NCBI GenBank assembly: GCA_021927905.1
Contig: BLLK01000020.1
Span: 930,001 to 994,000, forward strand
From: Chaetoceros tenuissimus
Taxonomy: Eukaryota; Bacillariophyta; Thalassiosirophyceae; Chaetocerotales; Chaetocerotaceae
Length of the DNA stretch: 64,000 bases
Reading direction: 5' to 3'
Each line of letters opens with the position of its first letter. The first letter of the stretch is position 1. The notes below the pieces were generated by a model that saw only the letters and a program-made list of their open reading frames with translations, searched no databases and was not told where the DNA came from. Shown here piece by piece: positions 42,701 to 53,070 of the stretch. A program made the position numbers and the translations under genes.

Positions 42701-42918
42701 ATATATCACTTTTAAGCAGTTTATCAGAACTTCGCCAACATGGATTCATTCGCGAGCTATCATCCAATGTGTTTCAGTATCTAGGTCACACAAACTTGGC
42801 ATATACAAAAGCAGTGACAAATGCCAAGTTTACATGTACCGTAACAGAGAAGGAGGCCATTGCAATAGCACAAACTATTCATTTCCCCCTTCACGATTAC
42901 CAATTGCAACACAAATAA
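39763..42918 (+). CDS. ORC5: Origin recognition complex subunit 5, enlarged
   Basis: Three exons, 39763-41671, 41748-41857 and 41929-42918, joined in frame, give 1002 aa. Junctions are ACAA/GTAAG to AATAG/GAATC, and GTGAC/GTAAG to CTCGTAG/TTAC. Residues about 1-300 are acidic and disordered (SSDDEDDDDE). The AAA+ domain has Walker A FVTGPGGTGKTDVVQ at about 341-355, IAYIDCSTVEPY, and a Walker-B-like FLVLDQAEKLL near 580, with an insert of about 130 disordered residues between them. The C-terminus carries the ORC5 signature: LPYLTKFLLLAAYLCQTNK, YFPLERLLSVYSSI, FTCTVTEKEAIAIAQTI. ORC5 binds ATP in the origin recognition complex that licenses replication. Human ORC5 has about 435 aa, so this one is more than twice the usual size. 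Confidence 0.9.
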
Positions 42919-43735
42919 TGCTAAACAAATGAACTAGACGAGCTTCTTTAAACTCACTATTTGGGTAATATCATTCGTACAGATGTTCACCGAGAGTAAT
43001 AAGAATTCTAGCGAATATTCTGATTCTCTTTATATCAAGAATAACAAAAGAACATTCGGAGAAATAAACATGGATTTTATTCTACTGTAGTAATGTATGA
43101 GACTATCGCTGGACATAAACATATGGATAGGGCAATGGATTTAACAAATGAATTGTATGCATAGCGTGTATTATTTGAATCATATTTATTAAAGATGATG
43201 CTGGCTATGCATACAATATGAGGTTTAGAAAGAACTCGTCTTGTTGATAAATTGCGACAATGAGCTGTGGACTATGCAATGTTGGTAGTAGTGAGGAATA
43301 GATATTGATCTTGAATAAATGTTTTTTGTGGAAAGAATATAAACTTTATGTGGAATAAAATTGGGCAAAAGGATAGAGATAGTAATGTAGTTGGTAAAGT
43401 AAGCATACAATCATTTTGTTCAATATCCCCTTGACAAATTGAAAACGACTGCAGCATGATTTTTTCGGTATTGCGCAGTTCAGCAATAATATCTTCGAAT
43501 AGTTTCGTTTAATAACATTCACGGCTTCTATATCAGTAATACATTGGAGGAAATTAGGGCATCATGAATAATACTCGTACAATAAGAATGTAGAAAAAGA
43601 GATTCTATTCCAATACTCATCAGAGACTTATTATTTCCGTTTGACTTTTGAATATGAATCTGATCACTTGTACCAGTGCTACCTAGCGAAGCAATTATAA
43701 AGAATCCAAACAAAATGAAAAGACTTTCACCAAAC
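42919..43735. other. Intergenic region between ORC5 and the HesB-like gene (tail to tail)
   Basis: This 817-bp stretch lies between two convergent genes, longer than most tail-to-tail gaps here (50-160 bp). It contains the inverted repeat at 43152-43217. Short open frames on the minus strand (up to 94 codons) are AT-driven and have no features. Confidence 0.5.
43152..43217. repeat. Perfect 14-bp inverted repeat with 38-nt spacer
   Basis: ATTGTATGCATAGC at 43152-43165 and its exact reverse complement GCTATGCATACAAT at 43204-43217. In RNA it would fold into a long stem-loop. It lies 234 bp past the ORC5 stop. It could be a 3'-end or processing hairpin, or the remnant of a very short MITE-like element. 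Confidence 0.7.
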
Positions 43736-44374
43736 TTATACATTTGGATCCAAAACATTCCCTTCACGATCCTTGAAAGAAGGTGCAAAAGAGCCATCCT
43801 TTGCAATCTCAATATCCATCAACCCTCCAAGCACTTTCATAAAAGCATGACTATGAATATAAAGTTTCTTCAAACCATCGCCATCACTTTCACTCGGCAG
43901 CTTGGGTGTAATCCCATCACTTAGAACTTCCAACGAAACCCCTTCATCATCTTTGGCAATTTGATGTTCACGTACAAATTCTAATGCAAACACCATTTTC
44001 ATTTGTCCAGCTGTACTCATTTGATATTTCAATATAACTCCTATGACATCATCCGGTGCATTTTCCAACAAAGCCTTTAGGAATTCACGTGCTTTGGGTG
44101 TCAAGTTAAGTGCTGCTTTGCGTGGTACAAAGCCCCGTTGTTTCTTCTTCTTTTTTGTATCGGATGCTTTTGTATTTGTAATTTCTACAGAAAACTTTCG
44201 TACGGACATCTTTGAATGATATCCTTGTCTTGTTTCCTGAAGAGATACTGCATGATTTACTGCATGTGATAGAGGGGAAGCTATCGATTTACTACTAGAA
44301 AATGATCTGGTAAATGTAGACGAGGAAGATCTACATCTCCTATTTACATTTCTGAGAATTGAATGAATTTTCAT
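43736..44374 (-). CDS. HesB/IscA-like mitochondrial protein without the iron-ligand cysteines
   Basis: A 212-aa single-exon protein. Residues 1-65 are rich in Arg and Ser with no acidic residues at the start (RNVNRRCRSSSSTFTRSF), typical of a mitochondrial presequence; RKFS near 60 may mark cleavage. The mature part resembles the A-type Fe-S carrier fold: LNLTPKAREFLKALLENAP, then a beta-rich stretch, then LYIHSHAFMKVLGGLMDIEI and a final GSFAPSFKDREGNVLDPN. True IscA/HesB proteins use three Cys residues; none is present in the mature part here, so it cannot bind iron in the usual way. The family assignment is from fold-pattern resemblance only. Confidence 0.55.
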   Translation of the reverse strand: MKIHSILRNVNRRCRSSSSTFTRSFSSSKSIASPLSHAVNHAVSLQETRQGYHSKMSVRKFSVEITNTKASDTKKKKKQRGFVPRKAALNLTPKAREFLKALLENAPDDVIGVILKYQMSTAGQMKMVFALEFVREHQIAKDDEGVSLEVLSDGITPKLPSESDGDGLKKLYIHSHAFMKVLGGLMDIEIAKDGSFAPSFKDREGNVLDPNV

Positions 44375-44793
44375 ATTTAGATCAGTCTTCTTCTGCTCCC
44401 TTTTCCTTTTTTCTTAGCGATGCTGCTCCTAGAGGCAAGAATCTGAATGAATGAATAGTTACAGTAGCCTATTTCAATCCATGTAAGGCAGTCTAGTTCT
44501 CTGTTACGCAATGTCGTTTTCTCTTCATCGCATGGCATGTTCATGATATACAGCCATTTGTAGGTCCATTTTCACCCCCTCTAGCCTAAGTCAACACACC
44601 GAGAAAGTAGAATTTACTGAAGGGTGGGGTCAACTTTAGACCATAGAGTAAATACAGAGGAAACTTGAAAAAGAGAAAAGATATGCAGAATAATGAGACT
44701 ATTAAACACATAGAATAACTTTAAACTCTTGAAGATTCATCCTATTCAAAGCGGAACTATTCCCTACACTTTCTTATATCACATCTACACAAG
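44375..44793. other. Divergent spacer between the HesB-like gene and MIOS
   Basis: This 419-bp spacer holds both promoters. No motif or RNA gene is evident. Confidence 0.5.
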
Positions 44794-47700
44794 ATGGACT
44801 CTTCAGGTGAGAAAAATGTTCCAGCAGCTCCCTACCCTCCAATGATCTCATCTGCTTTTAGCAGTAGAGGAAGATCGCTGTCACTATCCAAGCATTCAAG
44901 CTCCTCCGCTGGGAAAATATCCAAGCAACACATGATGAATAGTCCACCGCCTTCTAGAATTAATGTCACTAAACGGAGATTGCCATCTAGGGTTGAGTTC
45001 TTCAATAGTGAAATATATGGCTCTGTCAATTGTAAGGAACATTTACATCCTCATCAAGGAGAAATGATGCAGATGCAGAATCAAAGTCATGGTCAGTCTC
45101 TTGGAGAAGGGAATGTAGAGGGATCTACTTCGAATCCAAATTTGACAGTTTATGGAAATAACAATATGCCTCCTTCTGCATTGAGGAAAAAGAGAGTAGG
45201 TGCGAGTGCTAGTGCCATGGGGAAGAGATTGGGTCCAGTCCTTTTAGATTTAAGATATTTTACGTCCGAATCTGCGAATCCTACAAATAGCATTGAAAGC
45301 AATCCGAAACGTGCGACAACATTTGCGATTTCAAGAGGAATTGCAGCATTGGGAACTGGTAATGTTTCGACTGCGTTGTCAAGTACATGTCTTTCTTTTC
45401 GGAAACTTTACGATGGTCAAGGGAACTTGGTGCAAGATGATGTTTTGTCAAATCCGAATTGTACCATTCAAGTTGCAACAGGTTTGACGACTGGTGCATT
45501 GTGTATTCATTCTCTTCGAAATATTGGACATTATATTCCACGCAAGTATTCAAGACTTAATGAGAATATTGAGAAAATGAGTTTGGAAGAAAGGACAGAG
45601 TTGATGAAAGTTGTAAATGAAGTGGAAGAAGATGAAAAGTATCATGCTTGGGAAATTCTTGACTCGGCCAAATCTCAAGATGCAACTGTATCCTACTTCT
45701 CGCATTATCAGCCTAAAAATCATAGATCAGCGTCAACTGTGGCGTGGAATTCGTATGCATCTCAAAATCATCTTGTTGCCATTGGAATACTTGGATCAAG
45801 TGGGATGTCAGGTGGTGCTGATGGAGCAAGTAGTAGAGACGTCGGAGGAAGAGGTAATGAATTTGGTAAAGAAAGAGACTATGGTGCCCTGATTTGGGAT
45901 GTAGGAGCGAGTCAAAAGGGGATGCGACAGAGTACGTTTGAGATAGTCTTTTCTTGTCTTCATTATTGCTTTGCTCAGAACTAATACATTTGTCATTTTC
46001 GTTGATAGCACCACTTTTACGCTTGGCTCATAATGCGGGTGTGTCTTCTGTTAATTGGTTACATAACGGTAATCTTCTAGCTGTTGGAGTACAAAGAAAT
46101 ATTCAAGTCTATGACATTCGAACACAAGGGAGAAGCAAACCTCCAATCACAATTCAAGCTCATGATAATGCTGTGCATGGAATTCGTGTAGATCCATTAT
46201 CTGATTATTTTGTTTCTTTTTCGAGGGCTCCTCAAGAGCCGGTGAAAATTTGGGATCTCAGAAAGACTGGCACACATGTGACTGAAATCAAATTTGTATC
46301 AGAAATCAAGCTACAAACAAAACGAACAACTGGATCAGATGCAGCAGTGACTGAACAAAACATTGTAGCTGATGTAGCATGGGGTCCAAGCTCACATGGT
46401 ACTTTGACTGTAGCATCAAATGACTCCTTACGTTATTATGAAACTAGAATCAATCCAAGCCGCCCAATGCTTACTAGAATCACCAATGCACAGTCCCAAG
46501 TACAAAGTGTTGCATTTCAAACGAGATCGAAAAAGGTTCAAAGAATGCTCGCTGTGGACATTGATGGGAGTGTCAGTGATCTACCATTGCATCAGGTATC
46601 TCCGGTGAGCATAAGTCCTAGAGATGGTAGAGTAGTAAGTTCTGTGGAGTCTGATGTTTTTTCTGGATCTCAATCACAAGGTAAGTCCCCATGCACCTCA
46701 TGCCCTTATTGCTTTTATTATGTCTAATGATTGATCTGTTCGTTGTAGGACCCTGTGCAATGGAAAAGAACACATTTGATATAACAGAGGATATATCGGC
46801 AACAATGATGCGTCGAGCGCGATGTTTGCATGTAGCAAGATACTCTACCGATGCGAGTTCAAACTTGGAAATGATTTCTCGTGAAATTCATACAATAAGA
46901 ACTGAAAGCAATCTGAATGGCAATCTTGAGTATACATCATTGATTTCTTCTTGCGAACAGCTGTGGAGATTGTGGAGTTGGATTGATAGAGTTGAACAAC
47001 TATGTGCGAGGAAGGAGAAGGATATTAACATCGCTATTGATGAAAGAAGACTACCCGCTAAAGGACTTCATGATGCTGGTCTCTTGAGCCTTTTGAGAAT
47101 GAATAGGAAAGACACTAAAGATGTATCAACATTTGATAAATCTACCATATCCCCTCTTTTCAATAGGAAAATCTTTGATAGTCCAATGAGACGTGCTGCG
47201 CTGACAGCCTGTGGATGGTGTGACCAGTATGGGGTTCAAGAAGCCCTTTCTAAACTTGAAGCACGTGGGAAGCATGAGAAAGCAGCAGCCCTAGCTGTTT
47301 GGAATAGTAATATCGGTGAAGCTGTTGCTTATCTTCAGAGAGGTGCAGATTATATCCGATCCCAGGAATGTGACGATCCGACTCTAAGGACGAAGAATTC
47401 TCAATATGCTGAAACACTTGAACTTTTTGCCATGTGTAAGTTTGGGATTCATTTTTATCTATATAGCACATCATCTGTATCTCTCTAACCATCATATTTA
47501 GGTATCGCTGGATATAATGGAAGTATAGACAGCGATTCTCCCACAGGAGCCGTATGGAGAAAAGCTTGTGAAAAACTTCTCGAACGTTTCAATGGTGAGG
47601 AGTACTCCACTTTCAAGCGACGTGGATCATATCTCCGCGCTGTTTGCTCATTTCTAATAAAGACATCAAAACACACGGACGTGAGAGATACACTAGATGA

Positions 47701-48637
47701 CAAAGATTTGAGTCTTTCGGATAGATGTGCCTTTGCATGTATTTTTTTGTCTTGGCAAGATCTGAAAGAATTCCTTGAATCCAGTGTCGCAGCATGTATT
47801 CAAGAAGGACATCTCGAAGGTATTCTCATAACAGGCTTGAATCAGGAAGGAATTAGACTCTTGCAATCCTATGTCGATATTCACGCAGATGTTCAAACCG
47901 CTGCTCTTGTCTCGAGTCGGGTCATTATTCCACCTCACTTTGTAAAGGAAACACAAGTTTGCAATGAATGGCTTGAAAAGTACCGAGAAATGCTGAACAA
48001 ATTTCAGATGTGGCAGTCGCGTGCACTCTTCGATGTTGGACGCGTCGAACTCTTGAGAAAACTCAAACAACGATCAGAAGAAAAGGAGCCAGTGCATACA
48101 GGAACAATCAGACCATTAAGAGCTGCAAATATCATGTCACAAAGAAGACGTAATATGGCAGGGGGTAGACAGAATGACACCGAATCACCATCGCAATCTT
48201 TCCCTCCTCAAATTCAAGCAAGATGCAACTATTGTAATACCACATTGTCATTGTCACGTTTAATGAAACGGCAAGATGGAATTGCAAATAACTGGCTTTC
48301 AAAAGCAAACCCTATTTTGTCTTGTTGTCCAAACTCTCAATGTCGTAAACCTCTTCCACGATGCGCCATATGCTTGTTACCTCTTGGATGCTTGAACCCA
48401 TATTTAGAGCTGAGAAAGGGGAAGCAAAATGTTGATGATTTATCTGAGCTATCGAATCTACCTTTTGCTGAATGGTTCACGTGGTGCATGAAATGTAAAC
48501 ACGGGGGGCACGCCCACCATATGGTCGGTTGGTTCTCTAACCATTCAACCTGCCCAGTGAGTAATTGTGATTGCAACTGCGAATTTGATTCAATTCAAAA
48601 ATTGAAAAGACCTCAAATGACAGATGATCATGAGTAA
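44794..48637 (+). CDS. MIOS: GATOR2 complex subunit MIOS (WD40 plus C-terminal zinc-ribbon)
   Basis: Four exons, 44794-45931, 46009-46680, 46749-47435 and 47502-48637, all joined in phase 1, give 1210 aa. The WD40 part includes LRLAHNAGVSSVNWLHNGNLLAVG and VKIWDLRKTG. A helical region follows (MRRAALTACGWCD). The C-terminal zinc module is diagnostic: CNYCNTTLSL, CCPNSQCRKPLPRCAICLLP, FAEWFTWCMKCKHGGHAHHM, GWFSNHSTCPVSNCDCNC, closely following the animal MIOS pattern. MIOS with WDR24, WDR59, SEC13 and SEH1L forms GATOR2, which activates TORC1 in response to amino acids. The N-terminal 130 residues are a Ser-rich extension. The stop codon lies inside the first copy of a 124-bp tandem duplication. 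Confidence 0.93.
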
Positions 48638-48878
48638 TTTTGATAAGTACTACCTATCCTGTCAATATCATCTCTATTGTTCAGTTAAAACTTCTTCAGT
48701 CACAATAAGAAATATATTAACATATATTCAATGATTTAAAGTTTATACTTATGCTGAGTAATTTTGATAAGTACTACCTATCCTGTCAATATCATCTCTA
48801 TTGTCCAGTTAAAACTTTTTCAGTCACAATAATAAATATATTAACATATATTCAATGATTTAAAGTTTATACTTATGC
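48631..48878. repeat. 124-bp tandem duplication spanning the MIOS stop codon
   Basis: Unit 1 at 48631-48754 and unit 2 at 48755-48878 are the same apart from three substitutions (TTCAGT/TCCAGT, CTTCTTC/CTTTTTC, AATAAGA/AATAATA). Each begins TGAGTAATTTTGATAAG, so each carries the last Glu codon and the TAA of MIOS. The near identity points to a recent event. Both copies lie in the 3' UTR apart from the first few coding bases. Confidence 0.95.
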
Positions 48879-49099
48879 TGCGCACTCACTATCACCATGC
48901 TTTCTGGTTATATTATACCCGCCCTATTGTCATTGGAATTATCTTTTTATATGGCTATGTCCTGCTCTTGTACACAGCTATAAAACAAGAATGACGACAT
49001 TTTTTTTCTTCTTCTCCTTTTCCTCCATTCATCATTCACACATACATTCAATACATTGAGTCAAGCGATAACATCTGATCTATTTTCATATACTTAATC
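48638..49099. other. MIOS 3' flank and promoter of the RCC1 gene
   Basis: This 462-bp stretch consists of the 124-bp duplication and about 220 bp of T/C-rich promoter-like sequence before 49100. No other gene is seen. Confidence 0.5.
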
Positions 49100-51258
49100 A
49101 TGGCTCCAAGATCTGAGGAAGAGAAAGCTCGACGTAAAGCTGAGTTTGAAGCAAGAAAAAAGGCTCGACAAGAAGCGAAAGGCAAGAAGGAAAAGGAGGA
49201 AGCAGAGAAAAAAGCTGCTCTTGAAAAGTTGAAGAATCTAAAAATTGATTCCGATGAAGATGATTCAAATGATAAATTTTGCTACATATTGACTCTTGCC
49301 GAAGATGCTCAGAATCAAATTTATAGTTTTTGTTCCGCAAGAGATCTAGGATGTATTTCAATGACATGTCGAAGCGTAAACTTTGGAATGGGCGAAGCTA
49401 GGATTTATCACATCTTGTCTCGTTTGAATTCTCAAGCTAGAGTTGACGAAGTAGGAAAGTTAATGGTTCCAATTCAGTTTGCTAAAAACGAAAAGGAATG
49501 TAGATGTTTATTGGAATCTGCACTTATGGGAGGTGGAGAGACTGGGCGACTTGTGACGAAAAAAATGAAAAAGAGCAGTGAAGGAGACGCAGATGAATAT
49601 ATTGGCTTTGCTCGTTTTCTGGAAGAAGCTTTACTTGGATACTCTACCCAAAAAGTACCTGGGCAAAAACCTGCGTTACTTCCACCTATGATAAATGGTC
49701 GTTTTGCAAGTGTAAGTCCAGAGCATTCTCTTTGTCGTCTTGGAGGAGATGGACTCACTACGGGTGCAGGAGGTTCTGGATGCGCTGCATGGGGTGTAGG
49801 AAAACGCGGACAATTGGGTAATGGTAAAAGAAAAGATGAGCAACATCCTAAAAGACTTCTTGGACTTGGATATGGTGGTAATCGTATCGTTCAAGTCAGC
49901 GCCGGAGGGGGATTAGTGCGCGTAGCGCATAGTTTACTTTTAACGTCGACAGGACAGGTGCTATCCTTTGGAACTGCCCAATATGGTCAATTAGGACATG
50001 GATATAGTGCGGGAAAGCAGCTACCGGATGTATTACGCCCACAAGTGTTGGATGGATTGAAATACCTTCGTTGTATCTGTGTAAGTGCAGGAGAACTCCA
50101 TTCCGCCGTTGTTACAGAAGATGGCGATTTAATGGTTTGGGGAGATGGATTCTGTGGACAACTTGGTCTCGGTGATAAACGTCCACAACTGGAGCCAGTA
50201 CTTGTAGAAAAGGGTGGTCTTGAAGATGAATGTATCTTGACTGTTTCATGTGGAGCTCGTCATACATTAGCAGTCACAGAGGAGGGAGAAGTATGGAGTT
50301 TCGGTTTAGGTCATTTTGGAGTATTGGGTCGAAGTTTCACACCGTAAGTGGATTCGAATTTACGACAATAATATTTTACATGCTCATTACTCATAATGCT
50401 CATTATATACCTACGAGTAGCTATGAGTACTTCAACAACTCAGCAGTGGCAGGTCTTGGAGTAGACGACGAAGAAATTCAAGTAGAAGTTGCAGTAGAGC
50501 ATCAGGATCCCCTTCAAAATATTGAACACATGGATGATGAAATCAGGCAACAGTTGGATCTTTTAAGTAATCTTACTCTTGATGATGGTAGCGATCAGTG
50601 TATTCCAAAGGTCATTGAAGCATTGCAAGGAATCAAAATTATTGGTGCTTGCGCTGGCCACAGACATAGTATATTTTTGGATGCAGAAGGTAACGTATAC
50701 ACTTGCGGAGATGGATCAGGTGGAGCCTTAGGGCATGGCGATACATCTAGACAGGATTTTCCAATGAAGGTAATGTATTTCGAAGAGAATAATATCAAGA
50801 TTATGCAAATAAGTGCTGGAGTTGATATGAGTATGGCTGTCTCAACGACAGGAGAAGTGTATGGATGGGGTAATGCAGTTGGAGGACGCATTGGAGTTAT
50901 CAATAAAGATTACACAAAGGACTATGTCACTCTTCCTCAAAAGGTTAATGTTATTGGGGAAAATGGAGAAGCAAAGCAAGCGGTAGATGTCGAATGCGGT
51001 TATGTACATTCCATGATTGTATGCGTCGATGGAACCGTTTTCATGTGTGGAGATGTCGAAACTGATGAACTTGATGCTGTCGATAATAAGTTAGTACCAT
51101 TGACCCCAGGATCCCATCGTGAACCAAAGCAAATACCAGATTTTAATATATGGCACAGATTACCCGAACCAAAGGAACAGAAGAAGCAGACAAAATGGAA
51201 GAAATATGGAAAATATGAATTGAAGGGAAGATCTGCGATGTTGGCTCAAGGGGATTGA
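49100..51258 (+). CDS. RCC1-repeat (beta-propeller) protein with basic coiled-coil N-terminus
   Basis: Two exons, 49100-50343 and 50418-51258 (or 50421-51258), give 694 (693) aa; both acceptors, GAG and TAG three bases apart, keep the frame (FTP-SYEYF or FTP-YEYF). Residues 1-55 are a Lys/Glu/Ala helix ([18 protein letters not shown]). Residues 60-95 may be an F-box-like motif ([19 protein letters not shown]). RCC1 repeats follow: [57 protein letters not shown], then [14 protein letters not shown] and [12 protein letters not shown] in exon 2. RCC1 propellers serve as guanine-nucleotide exchange factors or as substrate-binding modules of E3 ligases. Which applies here cannot be told. Confidence 0.9.
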
Positions 51259-51623
51259 TTAGATGAATCATAGCTTGTGTAATATCTATAATATTCACTG
51301 AACTATCCCAATGACATTTTTAAAAGATGAATGATGTGGAGGAAGTTTTGATTTTGAAATTTTTCGTTTGGCGCACTACTAGACCGAAATTACCTGAAAA
51401 AGGATTCTCAAGTCTCAAATAGAAGTGAAATAAGTGAGATCATGTCTTGAGAAGCCCTATTCACGACTGTTGAGAGGCCATTTATAAGGCCATTTTCATT
51501 TATAGCATTTTTTTGCGCGGGAGAAGAAGCGACGACGATTGCAGTGCATCATCAACATGAACTTGTGTTCGTTCCACAACATTCCAAAACACATCAATTT
51601 ACAAATTCACGACACACTGCAGC
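51259..51623. other. Intergenic spacer
   Basis: This 365-bp spacer holds the RCC1 gene 3' flank and the promoter of the next gene. No motif stands out. Confidence 0.5.
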
Positions 51624-52924
51624 ATGGCTTTTGACCGTCCAATCGAAGCAGATAGGGTAGACGATGGAAATCTCATATCTAGCTTTGTGAGAGCACCAAT
51701 AACAGGGCCAATCATGTGGGTTTTGAATGGTCTGCTATCTGAAAACAAGGAAAACAATAAATCCCTGGCAACCATTGCCGAAGGCAAAGACAATGCTTCC
51801 GAAAATGGATCAACTCACTCATCTGTAGACAGTCTAAATGATCTAGAAACAAAGAATACACTTTATGACAATAGCAACACAAGTTCAAATTCACTAAGGA
51901 GGAACAACTCGAACTTTCAGACATTGTCACGAATAAGATCTGTTTCTTCTACTCTAGAAGAGGAGGAAGGAATGCTGATCAGGAAGAAAAACAGAAAAAT
52001 GAGCTGGAGCGATGAAAGCGGTCAAGACTTGGTACAGTACTACGATGAGGTAAGTTCAACACATGTATTCCATAGAGGAAGGTAGGGTAGCTTCCTAGAT
52101 GGATGGATTTCATCAAAGTAGATGCAAAACAGCTGGAGATGAAACAGTACTTGAAACTCTAACCGTTGAGATTTTAACGGATGATGTTTTCCCGCATTTT
52201 TCGTGACACCCTGAAATCATCCTCGGAAGAGCGTTGCGAAGCGTCACGTAATAGTAGCATCATCCAACATCATCACTGATCTCTGCTGTCACGTTTTTGT
52301 GTTACCCAACAAACAAACACTTGATGTAATAAACTACATCACAATCAAGAAGCATCAGCTTTTTGTTCAGCGCTTTCGTGTTCAGTGATAGCTGGCAGAT
52401 ACTGGGTCCATACTTATTTATCCAGACTGCTAGAAGCTTACCCTACTTCCTACTTATTATTTGTTTCAATCATGTCATCACACACCTCACCATTCTCTCT
52501 CTTTCCTCATTGGGATTCTCTTAACTGCTCGTCACACCAGTCAAATAAAGCAGATGATTCCTCAGACTCTTCCAAGCATCAACTCAAAGCAAGCAGAAAA
52601 CCAAACATCAAATCGGCAATGAGGTCGAGCACAAGGAAAACAATACCCAACATGCCAAGCAATGGGAAAGGAATACCATCTAATACGAAAAGTGGTTACA
52701 TATCACCTCAATGGGGGTGGTACATAAGCACCACTCCTCCTACTCCTGAATATCACTCACAGAATCAAGCAGTACTATCTCAAAATATGAACAATTCACA
52801 GAGTGCTATGAGTAAAAAAACTTGGAATCCATCCACTGCGCCAATTCAAGAAGTGTCGTCTAAACCTGTTTTTTCCAAACGTGCACCTCAATACAATGGA
52901 GATTGGCCTTCAGTGCCTCTTTAA
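51624..52924 (+). CDS. Disordered protein with SWSDE and GWYISTTPPTPE motifs (one gene with long intron, or two genes)
   Basis: Preferred model: exon 51624-52049 joined to 52541-52924 through a 491-bp intron (donor GATGAG/GTAAGTTC, acceptor with a pyrimidine stretch ending CACACCAG/TCAAAT). This is in frame (YYDE/SNKADDSSDSS) and gives 269 aa. The N-terminal half ends with RKMSWSDESGQDLVQYYDE; the C-terminal half has GYISPQWGWYISTTPPTPE. Both look like conserved short motifs in an otherwise Ser/Asn-rich, disordered chain. Alternative model: two separate genes, the first ending at 52085 (153 aa) and the second starting at the ATG at 52472 (150 aa). The intron would be several times longer than others in the window, which keeps the alternative open. 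No function is known to me. Confidence 0.55.
52161..52195. promoter_or_regulatory. MYB-like AACGG pair and E2F-like TTTTCCCGC
   Basis: AACCGTT at 52161-52167, TTAACGG at 52174-52180 and TTTTCCCGC at 52187-52195 lie within 35 bp. AACGG cores and TTTCCCGC are cell-cycle promoter elements in plants and animals. They sit inside the proposed long intron, about 280 bp before the ATG at 52472, and would make sense if that ATG starts its own gene. Weak evidence. Confidence 0.25.
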
Positions 52925-53070
52925 GGTCTAATCTCATAAATATTTGTCCATTGTTGGACAGCATGAATATACATTTATTTGGAAGCCTGGACTTTATTTT
53001 AAATTTATAATGTAAAATACTACATGTGACCTAATCGTTAGTATGTTTTCATAGTTTGCCTTTAGTCACG

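Noticed and set aside
43528-43812. 94-codon leftward frame overlapping the end of the HesB-like gene
   Set aside because: Overlaps a better gene in another frame and is AT-driven.
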